NCBI GenBank assembly: GCA_023400405.1
Contig: JAEXFD010000044.1
Span: 62,001-126,000, forward strand
Length of the DNA: 64,000 bases
Direction of reading: 5' to 3'
Origin: Pseudomonadota bacterium
GTDB lineage: Bacteria; Pseudomonadota; Alphaproteobacteria; Sphingomonadales; Sphingomonadaceae
The position numbers and the translations under genes were made by a program. Shown piece after piece: positions 44,540 through 54,409 of this stretch (the first letter of the stretch is position 1; the number at the start of each line of letters is the position of its first letter). Under the pieces are notes generated by a model, which saw only the letters and a list, made by a program, of their open reading frames with translations, made no database searches and was not told where the DNA came from.

Positions 44540-45910
44540 GTGAGCATTGCCGTTTCGCCCAAGGATCTGCCGGCACCGGGCACCATGGCCGCCCGCATCG
44601 GCGTGCGCGCGCGCCTCCGCATCTTCGATTTCGACGGATCGCTGGTCGCGTCGAGTCGCGAGGCGTGGGAAGCGCTCGAGCCCGAGATCCACGCAGTCTC
44701 CGAAGCCTATTGGCAGCAATGGCTGCGCTGTTTCGCCGATGAGCGCAACTGGGCGCCCGACGATACGCAGAAGATGATCGACGTCGGCGTCGTCTTCCTC
44801 AAGAACCGGTTCCTCGACACGCAAGGGCACGCCTGGATCGAATCGATCGAGCGTTCGGTCGCCGCAGCCTATACGAACGACGTGCCGCCGATGGCGCTGC
44901 TGTCGATGATCAGCGCGAGCGACCGGGCGGCGCTGCAGGTGATGATCCGCCGCATCGGGGCGGCCGATCCGCGGCTCGCCGGGCTGGTCGATACGCTGAT
45001 GCGGCTCTCGGCGCTCGAAGGCGACATCACCGTCGAAATCTACAACATGTATCGCGAGCACAGCGCCCAGGCGGCCCGCGACCGTCTCGCCGCCGAATTC
45101 CGCGATTCGATCGGCACCACGGTCGAGCGCGCCTCGCGCGAAGGCGATCAGCTGCGGGTCCAGGCAGTGCACACATCGGCATCGGCGCGGGGCATGCTCG
45201 GCAAGGCGAGCGAAGTCGCCGCGGCGGCGGAACAGTCGGCGGTGGCGATGCGCGAAGCGGCACAGACTGCCGCCGGGCTGATCCGCGCGATCGAGGATGC
45301 GCGCAGCGAAGTCGAGGCGGCGGCGGGGATCGCGACGCGCGCCTCCAGCCAGGCGAGCGAAGCGGTGGGGATGAGCGAGGCGCTCAGCGACCACGCCAAG
45401 TCGATCGAATCGATCCTGGGCCTGATCCGCGACATTGCCGGCCAGACCAACCTGCTCGCGCTCAACGCGACGATCGAGGCCGCGCGCGCCGGCGATGCCG
45501 GGCGCGGCTTCGCGGTGGTGGCGCAGGAAGTGAAGAGCCTCGCCAACCAGACCGCGCGGGCGACCGACGACATCGCATCGAAGATCGCCGCGATCCAGTC
45601 GGCGACGCGCTCGACCGTCGAGACCAACGCCTCGATCCGCGCAACGGTCAGCGAAGTGCAGGAGAGCGCCAACCGCATCCGGACCGCAATGGAAGTCCAG
45701 GCGCAGACGGTGACGGCGATCACCGCCGCGGTCGACGAGACCGCGCTTGCCGCCGATTCGATGTCGGCGACGATCGGCGCGATCCGCGAGGATACCGAAG
45801 CCGTGGCGAGCGAGATCGACCGGGTCGGCCAGGGCTTCGCCGCGCTCGACAGCCAATTGGGCAATCTCAAGGGCAGCGCCGGCGATTTCGTCGCCAAAGT
45901 CGCGGCCTGA
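44540..45910 (+). CDS. Cytoplasmic methyl-accepting chemotaxis protein with globin-like sensor domain (first of a tandem pair)
   Basis: 456 residues from GTG 44540, with CAGGGGA upstream. No membrane helix. The N-terminal helical domain (about 20-190; RLRIFDFDGSLVASSREAWE, ALEPEIHAVSEAYWQQWL) resembles globin-coupled sensors, but where HemAT has its proximal His this protein reads SVAAAYTNDVPP with no histidine, so heme binding is doubtful. The C-terminal half is an MCP signalling domain with the hairpin tip DIAGQTNLLALNATIEAARA and GRGFAVVAQEVKSLA. It should control CheA; no che genes are in the window. A 620-bp stretch is almost identical to the next gene. Confidence 0.9.
   Translation: MSIAVSPKDLPAPGTMAARIGVRARLRIFDFDGSLVASSREAWEALEPEIHAVSEAYWQQWLRCFADERNWAPDDTQKMIDVGVVFLKNRFLDTQGHAWIESIERSVAAAYTNDVPPMALLSMISASDRAALQVMIRRIGAADPRLAGLVDTLMRLSALEGDITVEIYNMYREHSAQAARDRLAAEFRDSIGTTVERASREGDQLRVQAVHTSASARGMLGKASEVAAAAEQSAVAMREAAQTAAGLIRAIEDARSEVEAAAGIATRASSQASEAVGMSEALSDHAKSIESILGLIRDIAGQTNLLALNATIEAARAGDAGRGFAVVAQEVKSLANQTARATDDIASKIAAIQSATRSTVETNASIRATVSEVQESANRIRTAMEVQAQTVTAITAAVDETALAADSMSATIGAIREDTEAVASEIDRVGQGFAALDSQLGNLKGSAGDFVAKVAA
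45176..45795 (+). repeat. Duplicated MCP signalling-domain segment, copy A
   Basis: About 620 bp encoding some 207 residues that match copy B (46562-47181) with only a handful of amino-acid changes (for example Q/M in REAAQTAAG, A/S in ASIRATVS, T/S in RIRTAMEV). The offset is a constant 1386 bp with no indels. Confidence 0.9.
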
Positions 45911-45928
45911 GCGAGAAGGGGCGGGGGC

Positions 45929-47293
45929 ATGGTCGGGACACGCGAACCGGGACGGTGGAGCGGCGGCACGCGGACGGTCGACGAGCATCGCCGCGACTAT
46001 GATTGGGACGGCGCCGTCAGCCCGGCCTGCCGCGAGATCGCGGTGCTGATCGGCGGCCGCCAGCGCGAGATCGCCGAGGCCTTTTGGGCACATTTCAAGG
46101 CGCTGCCCGCCAGCGCGCCGATGCACGCGATCCTCGCCGATCCGCGGCGCTACGAGGAGCAGATCGCCCGCGGCACGCGCTACGGCACGCTCAAGTTCGA
46201 ACAGCCATTCAGCGAGACCTGGGTCGAGATGGTCTGCGGCTATGCCGCCGAGACCTATGCCGCCGGCATCCCGCTGCCCGCAGTGATCAGCGCCTTTGCT
46301 TTCGCGCATAGCCAGACGATGCGCGTGCTGCGCGAAGCGCTTCCCGACGATGCCGAGCGGCTCGGCCGGCTCTGCGACGTGGTCCAGCGGCTCGCCATGG
46401 CCGAGGCCGACCTGATGGCCGGCCATCTCGGCGCGCGCGACGCCGTCCATGCAGAAGCGGCGCGGCGCGACCGCTCGCAGCAGTTCAGGGCGAGCATCGC
46501 CGAATCGATCGGCGATGCGACCGGCCTCGCCAATCGGATCAGCGTCCAGGCGCGCGGTGCTTCTGCATCGGCGCGCGGGATGCTCGGCAAGGCGAGCGAA
46601 GTCGCCGCGGCGGCCGAGCAGTCGGCGGTGGCGATGCGCGAGGCGGCGATGACTGCAGCGGGCCTCATTCGCGCGATCGAGGATGCGCGCAGCGAAGTCG
46701 AGGCGGCGGCGGGGATCGCGACGCGGGCGTCGAGCCAGGCGAGCGAAGCGGTGGGGATGAGCGAGGCGCTATCCGACCACGCCAAGTCGATCGAATCGAT
46801 CCTGGGCCTGATCCGCGACATTGCCGGCCAGACCAACCTGCTCGCGCTCAACGCGACGATCGAAGCGGCGCGCGCCGGCGATGCCGGGCGCGGCTTCGCC
46901 GTGGTCGCGCAGGAAGTGAAGAGCCTCGCCAACCAGACCGCGCGGGCGACCGACGACATCGCCTCGAAGATCGCCGCGATCCAGTCGGCGACGCGCTCGA
47001 CGGTGGAGACCAACGCCTCGATCCGCTCGACGGTCAGCGAAGTGCAGGAAAGCGCCAACCGCATCCGCTCCGCGATGGAGGTCCAGGCACAGACCGTCAC
47101 CGCAATTACCGCGGCGGTCGACGAAACCGCGCTCGCCGCGGATTCGATGTCGGCGACGATCGGCGCGATCCGCGAGGACACCAAATCGGTGACGCACGAG
47201 ATCGACACGCTCCAGGGCGACATCACCGAAGTCGATGCCCGGCTGAAGCGGCTGCGCGACGCGGCGGACGATTTCTCGTCGGTGGCGGCCTGA
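45929..47293 (+). CDS. Cytoplasmic methyl-accepting chemotaxis protein with a different helical sensor domain (second of the pair)
   Basis: 454 residues, no membrane helix. Starts 18 bp after the first receptor with an AAGGGGCGGGGG ribosome site, so both are in one operon. The N-terminal 190 residues (EIAVLIGGRQREIAEAFWAH, MVCGYAAETYAAGIPLPAVI) share no obvious sequence with the first receptor's sensor; the helix pattern again suggests a divergent globin-like sensor without a proximal His. The MCP domain from about residue 212 is nearly the same as the neighbour's until GAIREDT, after which the C-termini diverge. Confidence 0.9.
   Translation: MVGTREPGRWSGGTRTVDEHRRDYDWDGAVSPACREIAVLIGGRQREIAEAFWAHFKALPASAPMHAILADPRRYEEQIARGTRYGTLKFEQPFSETWVEMVCGYAAETYAAGIPLPAVISAFAFAHSQTMRVLREALPDDAERLGRLCDVVQRLAMAEADLMAGHLGARDAVHAEAARRDRSQQFRASIAESIGDATGLANRISVQARGASASARGMLGKASEVAAAAEQSAVAMREAAMTAAGLIRAIEDARSEVEAAAGIATRASSQASEAVGMSEALSDHAKSIESILGLIRDIAGQTNLLALNATIEAARAGDAGRGFAVVAQEVKSLANQTARATDDIASKIAAIQSATRSTVETNASIRSTVSEVQESANRIRSAMEVQAQTVTAITAAVDETALAADSMSATIGAIREDTKSVTHEIDTLQGDITEVDARLKRLRDAADDFSSVAA
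46562..47181 (+). repeat. Duplicated MCP signalling-domain segment, copy B
   Basis: Partner of 45176-45795. Most DNA differences between the copies are synonymous third-position changes. Confidence 0.9.
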
Positions 47294-47315
47294 CGCAAAA
47301 CTGATATGGGGGGCC

Positions 47316-48017
47316 ATGCCCACCCATATCCTCCTCACCGGCGCGAGCCGCGGCATCGGTGCCGCGATCGCCGCGCGGCTCAAGCATGACGACGTCCGGC
47401 TGATCGGCCAGGGCACGTCCAGCGGCCTGCCCGCCGATTTCTCCGATCCCGAGGCGCCGCAGCATCTGTGGCTGCGCGCGCTCGACGCGCTCGACGGCCG
47501 GATCGACGTGCTGATCAACAATGCCGGCGTGTTCGAAAGCAACCCGATCGACATCGAGCATGGCGACTGGGTGGCGAATTGGGAGCGGACGATGCGCGTC
47601 AACCTGACCGCCGCCGCGGAACTCAGCCGGCTCGCGATCCTCCACTGGCAGGCCGAAGGCCGACCGGGCCGGATCGTCAACATGGCGAGCCGCGCCGCCT
47701 ATCGCGGCGACAGCCCGGCACACTGGCATTATGCCGCGTCCAAGGCAGGCATGGTCGGCATGACCAAGTCGATCGCGCGCGGCTATGCCAGCCAGGGCAT
47801 CCTCGCCTTCGCGATCTGCCCCGGCTTCACCATGACCGGCATGGCCGACGAGTATCTCGCCAGCCGCGGCGGCGACAAGCTGCTCGCCGACATCCCGCTC
47901 GGCCGGGTGGCCGATACCGAGGAAGTGGCGACGCTCGCCCGCTTCTGCGCACTGGAGGCCCCACCCTCGATGACCGGCGCGGTGCTGGACATCAACGGCG
48001 CGAGCTACGTCCGCTGA
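47316..48017 (+). CDS. SDR-family oxidoreductase
   Basis: 233 residues. NAD(P) motif TGASRGIGAAIA (8-19), LINNAGVFESN, catalytic Ser in VNMASRAAY and YAASKAGM. Classical SDR, substrate unknown. The stop codon shares its last base with the prmA start (TGATG), so the two genes are coupled. It follows the chemoreceptor pair by 22 bp. Confidence 0.9.
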   Translation: MPTHILLTGASRGIGAAIAARLKHDDVRLIGQGTSSGLPADFSDPEAPQHLWLRALDALDGRIDVLINNAGVFESNPIDIEHGDWVANWERTMRVNLTAAAELSRLAILHWQAEGRPGRIVNMASRAAYRGDSPAHWHYAASKAGMVGMTKSIARGYASQGILAFAICPGFTMTGMADEYLASRGGDKLLADIPLGRVADTEEVATLARFCALEAPPSMTGAVLDINGASYVR

Positions 48018-48991
48018 TGGCGAGCTGGAAGCTCACGCTGCCCTGCACGCGCGCCGAGGCGGAGGCGATCGAAGCGGATGCGCTCGGCGATCTCGGCATC
48101 GATCCGGCGCCGGTGCTGCTGACCAGCGAGCGGATCCCGGACGATCCCGAAAGCTGGCAGCTCGAAGCGTTCTTCGAGGACAAGCCCGATCGCGCCACGC
48201 TCGCCGCGGTCAAGGCTTTGGTGCCGAGTGCCGCCGGCGCGCGCGCGACGGCCGAACCGCTTCCCGAGGAGGATTGGGTGGCGCTCAGCCAGGCGGGGAT
48301 CGAGCCCGTCCACGCCGCGCGCTTCTACGTCCACACCGCGCACAACAAGGGTGAGGTCCCGGCGGGTGCCAAGGTGTTCCGGATCGATGCCGGCCTCGCC
48401 TTCGGCACCGGCACGCATGAGACCACCTCAGGTTGCCTGGTCGCGCTCGACCGGCTGAAGCGCGAGGGGAAGCGCTTTGCCAACCTGCTCGATCTCGGCA
48501 CCGGGACCGGGCTGCTCGCCTTCGCCGCGCTGCACCTGTGGCCGCTCGCCTATGCCACCGCTTCGGACATCGACGCTCGCGCCGTGGACGTGACAGCGGA
48601 CAATGCCGATCTCAACGGCGTCCGGCTCGGCGGGCAGCGGGGCGAACTCGCGCTCGCGGCGGCGCCCGGGCTCGAACATCCGCTGCTGATCGGCCGCGCG
48701 CGCTATGACCTGGTCATCGCCAATATCCTGGCCGGGCCGCTGATCGAGCTCGCGCCGAGCATCGGCCTGGTGCTGGCCGAGGGAGGGACGCTGATCCTCG
48801 CCGGGCTGCTTGCCGGCCAGGCCGAGACGGTCGCCCAGGCCTATCGCCGCCAGGGATTGCGGCTGGTGCGGCGCGAGGATCGCGGCGATTGGCCGACGCT
48901 GACGCTGGTCAAGCGCCCGCGCTATGGCGCCGATCGCGTCGCCCGGCTCAGCCGCGGGCGCGGCGAAGCGCCCGGCTTCGGGAGCTGGTAA
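48017..48991 (+). CDS. prmA: Ribosomal protein L11 methyltransferase
   Basis: 324 residues. The N-terminal substrate-binding domain (FFEDKPDRATLAAV, EEDWVALSQAGIEPVHAARF) and the methyltransferase domain with motif FGTGTHETTSGCL, then LLDLGTGTGLLAFAAL and DLVIANILAGPLIELAPSI, identify PrmA, which trimethylates residues of ribosomal protein L11. After the domain there is a basic tail of about 30 residues (KRPRYGADRVARLSRGRGE), slightly longer than the E. coli protein. The start overlaps the SDR stop codon. Confidence 0.94.
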   Translation: MASWKLTLPCTRAEAEAIEADALGDLGIDPAPVLLTSERIPDDPESWQLEAFFEDKPDRATLAAVKALVPSAAGARATAEPLPEEDWVALSQAGIEPVHAARFYVHTAHNKGEVPAGAKVFRIDAGLAFGTGTHETTSGCLVALDRLKREGKRFANLLDLGTGTGLLAFAALHLWPLAYATASDIDARAVDVTADNADLNGVRLGGQRGELALAAAPGLEHPLLIGRARYDLVIANILAGPLIELAPSIGLVLAEGGTLILAGLLAGQAETVAQAYRRQGLRLVRREDRGDWPTLTLVKRPRYGADRVARLSRGRGEAPGFGSW

Positions 48992-48994
48992 GCG

Positions 48995-49813
48995 TCAATT
49001 GATCCAGCCGCACGCCGTCGCCGCGACCGGTGCGGCGGGGCGATGATGAGGAGCCAGGCGGCGATGTTGCGGCGTGCCGCCGCGCGGTTCGCGCCGGGCG
49101 ATCGACGCGGGGGCGAGCGGCTGAACCCTTGCCGGCGCGATCCAGTCGCCCTGGATGTGGCGGATGCCCATCGTGCAGAGCATGGCCAGGTCGTCACGGC
49201 TGGCGATGCCATTCGCGACCAGCGTGACGCCCATGTTGCGCGCCAGCCGCACCACGCCCTCGATCATCACGCGGCGGGCCGTGCTCGCCGCGACGTTGCC
49301 GACCAGCGCCGTGTCGAGCTTGAGGAAGCGCGGCGTGAAGCGGCCGAGCAACCGGATCGCGAGCGGCCCCACGGCGAAGCGGTCGAAGGCGATGGCGAGC
49401 CCGCGATCGACGCAGGCCTCCGCCAGGGCCGCAACGCGGCACAGGTCGCCGCGCTCATCGGCATTGATCTCGACGACGATTCGATCGATCGGGAAGCGAT
49501 GGGCGAGGGCGGCGCGGAAGAGATGCGCGACCAGCGGCTCGGGATCGCTGCCGGCCGCGCCGAGCGGAAGCGCGAACATGGCGTCGCCCCGGGCCAGGCC
49601 CATGGCCGCCGCCACTTCGATCGAGCGGGCGATACGGAGCGCTTCGAGCGCCGGGCGCTGCTCGGGCGGCAGCGCCGCGGCGAGCTGGGCGAAGCTGCGC
49701 CCGCCCGGCGTGGCCGCAATTGCCGCCCATGCGAAGGGCTGGCCGGTCAGCGTGGCAACGATCGGCTGGAACGAAATGCGGAGTGGCGGTTCGGACGCGG
49801 GCAGGACGGTCAT
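48995..49813 (-). CDS. Degenerate EAL-domain protein
   Basis: 272 residues. The EAL fold is recognisable: RISFQPIVATLTG, then IVVEINADE, IAFDRFAVGPLA (canonical: DDFGTG), RFLKLDTALV (the K-x-D segment) and VANGIASRDDL (canonical: VEGVE). The signature E-A-L is replaced by AWAAIA, the DD pair is DR, and the VEGVE glutamate is Asn, so metal binding and c-di-GMP hydrolysis are probably lost. The last 35 residues are disordered and basic. It may bind c-di-GMP or act by protein contacts. Convergent with prmA, 3 bp apart. Confidence 0.85.
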   Translation of the reverse strand: MTVLPASEPPLRISFQPIVATLTGQPFAWAAIAATPGGRSFAQLAAALPPEQRPALEALRIARSIEVAAAMGLARGDAMFALPLGAAGSDPEPLVAHLFRAALAHRFPIDRIVVEINADERGDLCRVAALAEACVDRGLAIAFDRFAVGPLAIRLLGRFTPRFLKLDTALVGNVAASTARRVMIEGVVRLARNMGVTLVANGIASRDDLAMLCTMGIRHIQGDWIAPARVQPLAPASIARREPRGGTPQHRRLAPHHRPAAPVAATACGWIN

Positions 49814-49922
49814 CGGCGTTCCCCTTCGGAAAGCCGTTAAAGATCGTTAACCATTTCGCCGCCATTCCGGATTTCGCCCCACTGGATTCGTCCCATCCGG
49901 GATTCTGCGGGGAGAGGATCGG

Positions 49923-49959
49923 GCAAAAGAAAAGGCCCCGCGGCATCGCCGCAGGGCCT
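49923..49959 (-). terminator. Rho-independent terminator of metK
   Basis: Stem AGGCCC(T)GCGG / CCGC(G)GGGCCT at 49959-49933 with a CGATG loop, followed on the minus strand by TTTTCTTTTG. It lies 24 bp past the metK stop codon. Confidence 0.9.
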
Positions 49960-49982
49960 CGTCTCGATCGGCGGAAGCCGGT

Positions 49983-51197
<1,215 letters not shown>

Positions 51198-51202
51198 GAT
51201 TT

Positions 51203-51244
51203 TCCTCTGTGATGGGAGGAGAGCCGGGCCGTTGCCATGCCCAT
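51203..51244 (-). ncRNA. Candidate SD-sequestering leader (possible SAM-responsive element) of metK
   Basis: In the mRNA, ATGGG (51244-51240) can pair with CCCAT (51216-51212); the enclosed loop contains AACGGC (51233-51228) and TCCTC (51220-51216), and TCCTC can pair with the metK Shine-Dalgarno GAGGA (51207-51203). A stem, an AACGGC loop and a pseudoknot with the SD are also the plan of the SAM/SAH riboswitch placed before metK in Rhodobacterales. Homology is uncertain. Confidence 0.3.
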
Positions 51245-51267
51245 ATAAAGCTTTCCTTATATCCGCC

Positions 51268-52806
51268 CTAGCGGGCGGCGCGGCGGAAGGCAATTGCCAA
51301 GAGTACGGAGGCCAGCGCCGCGATCAGCGCGAGCCAGTTGCCGAGCCGCGCGAACAGCGTCGCGGGCAGGGGGGCGGGCAGGGGCACTTCGATCGCGCCT
51401 TCCTTCCCCGCGGGCACGGTGCCGAGCAGCCGACCATACGCGTCGATCACTGCGGAGACCCCGGTTGGCGTCGCGCGCAGGATCGGCAGCCCCTCCTCGA
51501 TCGCGCGCAGCCGGGCCTGGGCCAAGTGCTGCACCGGGCCCCAGCTGCCGAACCATGCGTCGTTCGACGGGTTAAACAGGAAATCCGGCCGATGCGCGCG
51601 ATCGACGATGCTGCCCGAGAAGATGATCTCGTAGCACACCGCCACCCCCGCCTTGCCGAAGCCATCGACGTCGAGCGTCCGCGGGCCGGGGCCCGGAATG
51701 AAGTCGATGTCACCCATCACCAGCCGGGCGAGGCCGAGCGGGCCGAGCAGTCCGCGCATCGGCAGGTACTCGCCATAGGGGACCAGATGCGCCTTGTCGT
51801 AGCGCTGGCCGAGCATGCCGGCGGGATCGACGGTCCACACCGAATTGCCCGCGCCGGTCACCTCGCCGCGATCGAAGAAAAGCGCGGTGCCGCCGATCAT
51901 CGCGCGGTCGCGTGGCCCCAGCAGCCCGCCGATCTGGCCCCGGACCCAGCGCGGATCGGCGCCGCGATAGAAGGCGCCGGGATAGCCGTCCTCGATGTAG
52001 TAATTGACCATCCCCTCCGGCCAGACGAGCAGCCGCGGCGTGGCGCCGGGGCGGCCGCTGCCCTCAATGAGGCGAGCAAAGACGCGGCCGGCATAGCCGG
52101 GATCGCTCACCCCCTCCTGGCCGATATTGGGCTGGACGACGCGGACATGCGGGCGCGCCGAATCCTGGACGACGCGACCGGGGTTCGTCGCCAGGCAGAC
52201 GGCGAGCAATGCCACCGCCGTCGCGGCGATCGGCCGATAGTTGTGCCGCGCCGCGAGGTAGAGCGCTCCGGCGATCAGCATCGTCACCCCGGAAAGCGCA
52301 TAGGTGCCGATCCAGGCGGCGAGCTGCACCACCGGCGTCGGCACCCAGATCACGCCGAGCGGGTTCCACGGATAGCCGGTAAAGGCCCAGCCGCGCAGAA
52401 ACTCGGTGGCGATCCAGGCGCCCGCCGCGGCGAAGACGAAGCCGCTGTCCGGCTCGGCCCAGCGCTGCGGCACCCGCCGCGCGAAGTTCCAGGCCAGCGC
52501 CATCGCAATCGCCGGATAGATGGCAAGGTACAGCGCCAACGCGACCACGGCGAAATAGCCGAGCACCGGCGGCATCTTGTCCTGGAAATCGAAGGCGTGC
52601 TGGATCCAGTTGTTGCCGAGCGTAAAATGCCCCAGCCCGAACAGCCAGCTGCGCAGCAGCACGCTGCGCAGGGTCGGGGCGTGCCAGGTTAGGTGCAGCA
52701 GCATCGCCAGGCAGGCGAGCGTCACCGGCCATGCATCGAGCGGGGCGAAACCGGTGGCGGAAAGGAAGCCGGCGATCAGGGCCGTGAGCAAGGGGCGCGA
52801 AAGCAT
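51268..52806 (-). CDS. lnt: Apolipoprotein N-acyltransferase
   Basis: 512 residues from ATG 52806. About seven membrane helices in the first 200 residues (opening PLLTALIAGFLSATGFAPLD), then a nitrilase domain with the catalytic Glu in RLLVWPEGMV, Lys in YDKAHLVPYGEYLP and Cys in VAVCYEIIFSG, and a final helix near the C-terminus. It adds the third acyl chain to lipoproteins in the inner membrane. Downstream of it, in the same direction, is metK after a 70-bp gap. Confidence 0.95.
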   Translation of the reverse strand: MLSRPLLTALIAGFLSATGFAPLDAWPVTLACLAMLLHLTWHAPTLRSVLLRSWLFGLGHFTLGNNWIQHAFDFQDKMPPVLGYFAVVALALYLAIYPAIAMALAWNFARRVPQRWAEPDSGFVFAAAGAWIATEFLRGWAFTGYPWNPLGVIWVPTPVVQLAAWIGTYALSGVTMLIAGALYLAARHNYRPIAATAVALLAVCLATNPGRVVQDSARPHVRVVQPNIGQEGVSDPGYAGRVFARLIEGSGRPGATPRLLVWPEGMVNYYIEDGYPGAFYRGADPRWVRGQIGGLLGPRDRAMIGGTALFFDRGEVTGAGNSVWTVDPAGMLGQRYDKAHLVPYGEYLPMRGLLGPLGLARLVMGDIDFIPGPGPRTLDVDGFGKAGVAVCYEIIFSGSIVDRAHRPDFLFNPSNDAWFGSWGPVQHLAQARLRAIEEGLPILRATPTGVSAVIDAYGRLLGTVPAGKEGAIEVPLPAPLPATLFARLGNWLALIAALASVLLAIAFRRAAR

Positions 52807-52854
52807 CGGAGCGGCGCGTAGCAAATCGGCGCGCACTGCACTACATGGCGCGCC

Positions 52855-53706
52855 ATGACCGAGATCACCGTTGCCGCGCTGCAGCTCGCCTTTTCGAACG
52901 ATATCGACGCGAACATCGCGAACGTGTCGCGGATGGTCCGCGAGGCGGCGTCGCGCGGCGCGCAGGTGGTGCTGCCGCCCGAATTGTTTGAAGGCGAATA
53001 TTTCTGCCGGGTCGAGGACGAGGGCCTGTTCGCCAATGCCGCGCCCACTGCCGAGCACAGGGCGGTGCGCGCGATGCAGGAGCTGGCCCGCGAGCTGAAG
53101 GTCCACATCCCGACCAGCTTCTTCGAGCTCGATGGCCATCATTATTACAACAGCCTTGCGATGATCGATCCCGACGGCAAGGTCGCGGGGGTCTATCGCA
53201 AGAGCCACATCCCCGACGGGCCGGGCTATGAAGAGAAATTCTATTTCCGCCCCGGCAATACCGGCTTCAAGGTGTGGGACGGCCCGGGCAAGGCAACGCT
53301 GGGCGTCGGCGTGTGCTGGGATCAATGGTATCCCGAAACCGCGCGCGCGATGATGCTGATGGGTGCGGACATCCTCTTCTACCCCACGGCGATCGGCAGC
53401 GAGCCGCACGACGAAGGACTCGACACCGCCCGGCTGTGGCGCCGCGCGATGGTGGGCCATGCCGTGTCGAACGTCGTCCCCGTGGTCGCCGCCAACCGCA
53501 TCGGCACCGAACATGGCCAGACCTTCTACGGCACCAGCTTCATCACCGACGAGCGCGGCGACATCCTCGCCGAACTCGGCCGCGAGGAGGAAGGCGTGAT
53601 CACCGCGACGCTCGACCTCACCCTCGCCAAGCGCCACCGCGCCGCCTTCGGCTTCTTTCGCGATCGCCGTCCCGAGCTCTATACCCGGCTGGTCCAGGAC
53701 ATCTGA
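52855..53706 (+). CDS. aguB: N-carbamoylputrescine amidase
   Basis: 283 residues, nitrilase superfamily. Catalytic Glu in LPPELFEGEYF, Lys in YRKSHIPDGPGY and Cys in GVGVCWDQWYPE; the sequences GHHYYNS and GSEPHDEGLDT are specific for the putrescine-forming amidase. It turns N-carbamoylputrescine into putrescine, the last step of the agmatine route. Agmatine deiminase (aguA) is not adjacent in the window. The next gene starts in its stop codon. Confidence 0.93.
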   Translation: MTEITVAALQLAFSNDIDANIANVSRMVREAASRGAQVVLPPELFEGEYFCRVEDEGLFANAAPTAEHRAVRAMQELARELKVHIPTSFFELDGHHYYNSLAMIDPDGKVAGVYRKSHIPDGPGYEEKFYFRPGNTGFKVWDGPGKATLGVGVCWDQWYPETARAMMLMGADILFYPTAIGSEPHDEGLDTARLWRRAMVGHAVSNVVPVVAANRIGTEHGQTFYGTSFITDERGDILAELGREEEGVITATLDLTLAKRHRAAFGFFRDRRPELYTRLVQDI

Positions 53707-54407
53707 TGCGCAGCAAGCGCCATCCCGAGCGTCACCTCGTCTCGCGGATCGGCTGGCTGCGCGCCGCAGTGCTCGGCGCCAATGACGGCATCGTCTCGAC
53801 TGCCAGCCTGATCGTCGGCGTCGCCGCGGCGGGCCCCGATCGGCAAGCGATCCTGCTCGCCGGCGTCGCCGCGCTGCTTGCCGGGGCGCTGTCGATGGCG
53901 GCGGGCGAATATGTGTCGGTCAGCTCGCAGGCCGATACCGAGCGCGCCGATCTCGCCCGCGAGCGCGACGAGCTTCGCACCATGCCCGACATGGAACTGG
54001 AGGAACTCACCCAGATCTATGTCCAGCGCGGCGTCGAGCCCGGCCTCGCCCGCAGCGTCGCCGAGCAGATGATGGCAAAGGACGCGCTCGAGGCGCATGC
54101 CCGCGACGAACTCGGCATTTCGAGCACGCTGTCCGCGCGCCCGATTCAGGCGGCCCTCGCCTCGGCAGCGACCTTCTCCGCCGGTGCTGCAGCGCCGCTG
54201 ATCGTCGCGCTCCTCGTGCCGGTCGATATGCTGGTGCCGGCGGTGTTCGCGGCCTCCCTGCTTTGCCTGGCGTTGCTCGGCGCCCTCGGCGCGCGGACCG
54301 GCGGGGCGAACGTCATGCGCGCCGTGGTCCGTGTGGTGTTCTGGGGCGCTGTCGCGATGACGGTCACCGCGGGCGTCGGCAGCCTGTTCGGCACCAGCCC
54401 CGCCTGA
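53706..54407 (+). CDS. VIT1/CCC1-family metal transporter
   Basis: 233 residues, five membrane helices. The opening WLRAAVLGANDGIVSTASLIVG and LLAGALSMAAGEYVSVSSQADTE are signatures of the VIT1/CCC1 family, which moves Fe2+/Mn2+ out of the cytoplasm; the cytoplasmic helix pair ERADLARERDELRTMPDMEL carries the acidic metal-binding residues. ATG overlaps the aguB stop codon by one base, suggesting a coupled pair without obvious metabolic link. Confidence 0.9.
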   Translation: MRSKRHPERHLVSRIGWLRAAVLGANDGIVSTASLIVGVAAAGPDRQAILLAGVAALLAGALSMAAGEYVSVSSQADTERADLARERDELRTMPDMELEELTQIYVQRGVEPGLARSVAEQMMAKDALEAHARDELGISSTLSARPIQAALASAATFSAGAAAPLIVALLVPVDMLVPAVFAASLLCLALLGALGARTGGANVMRAVVRVVFWGAVAMTVTAGVGSLFGTSPA

Positions 54408-54409
54408 GA

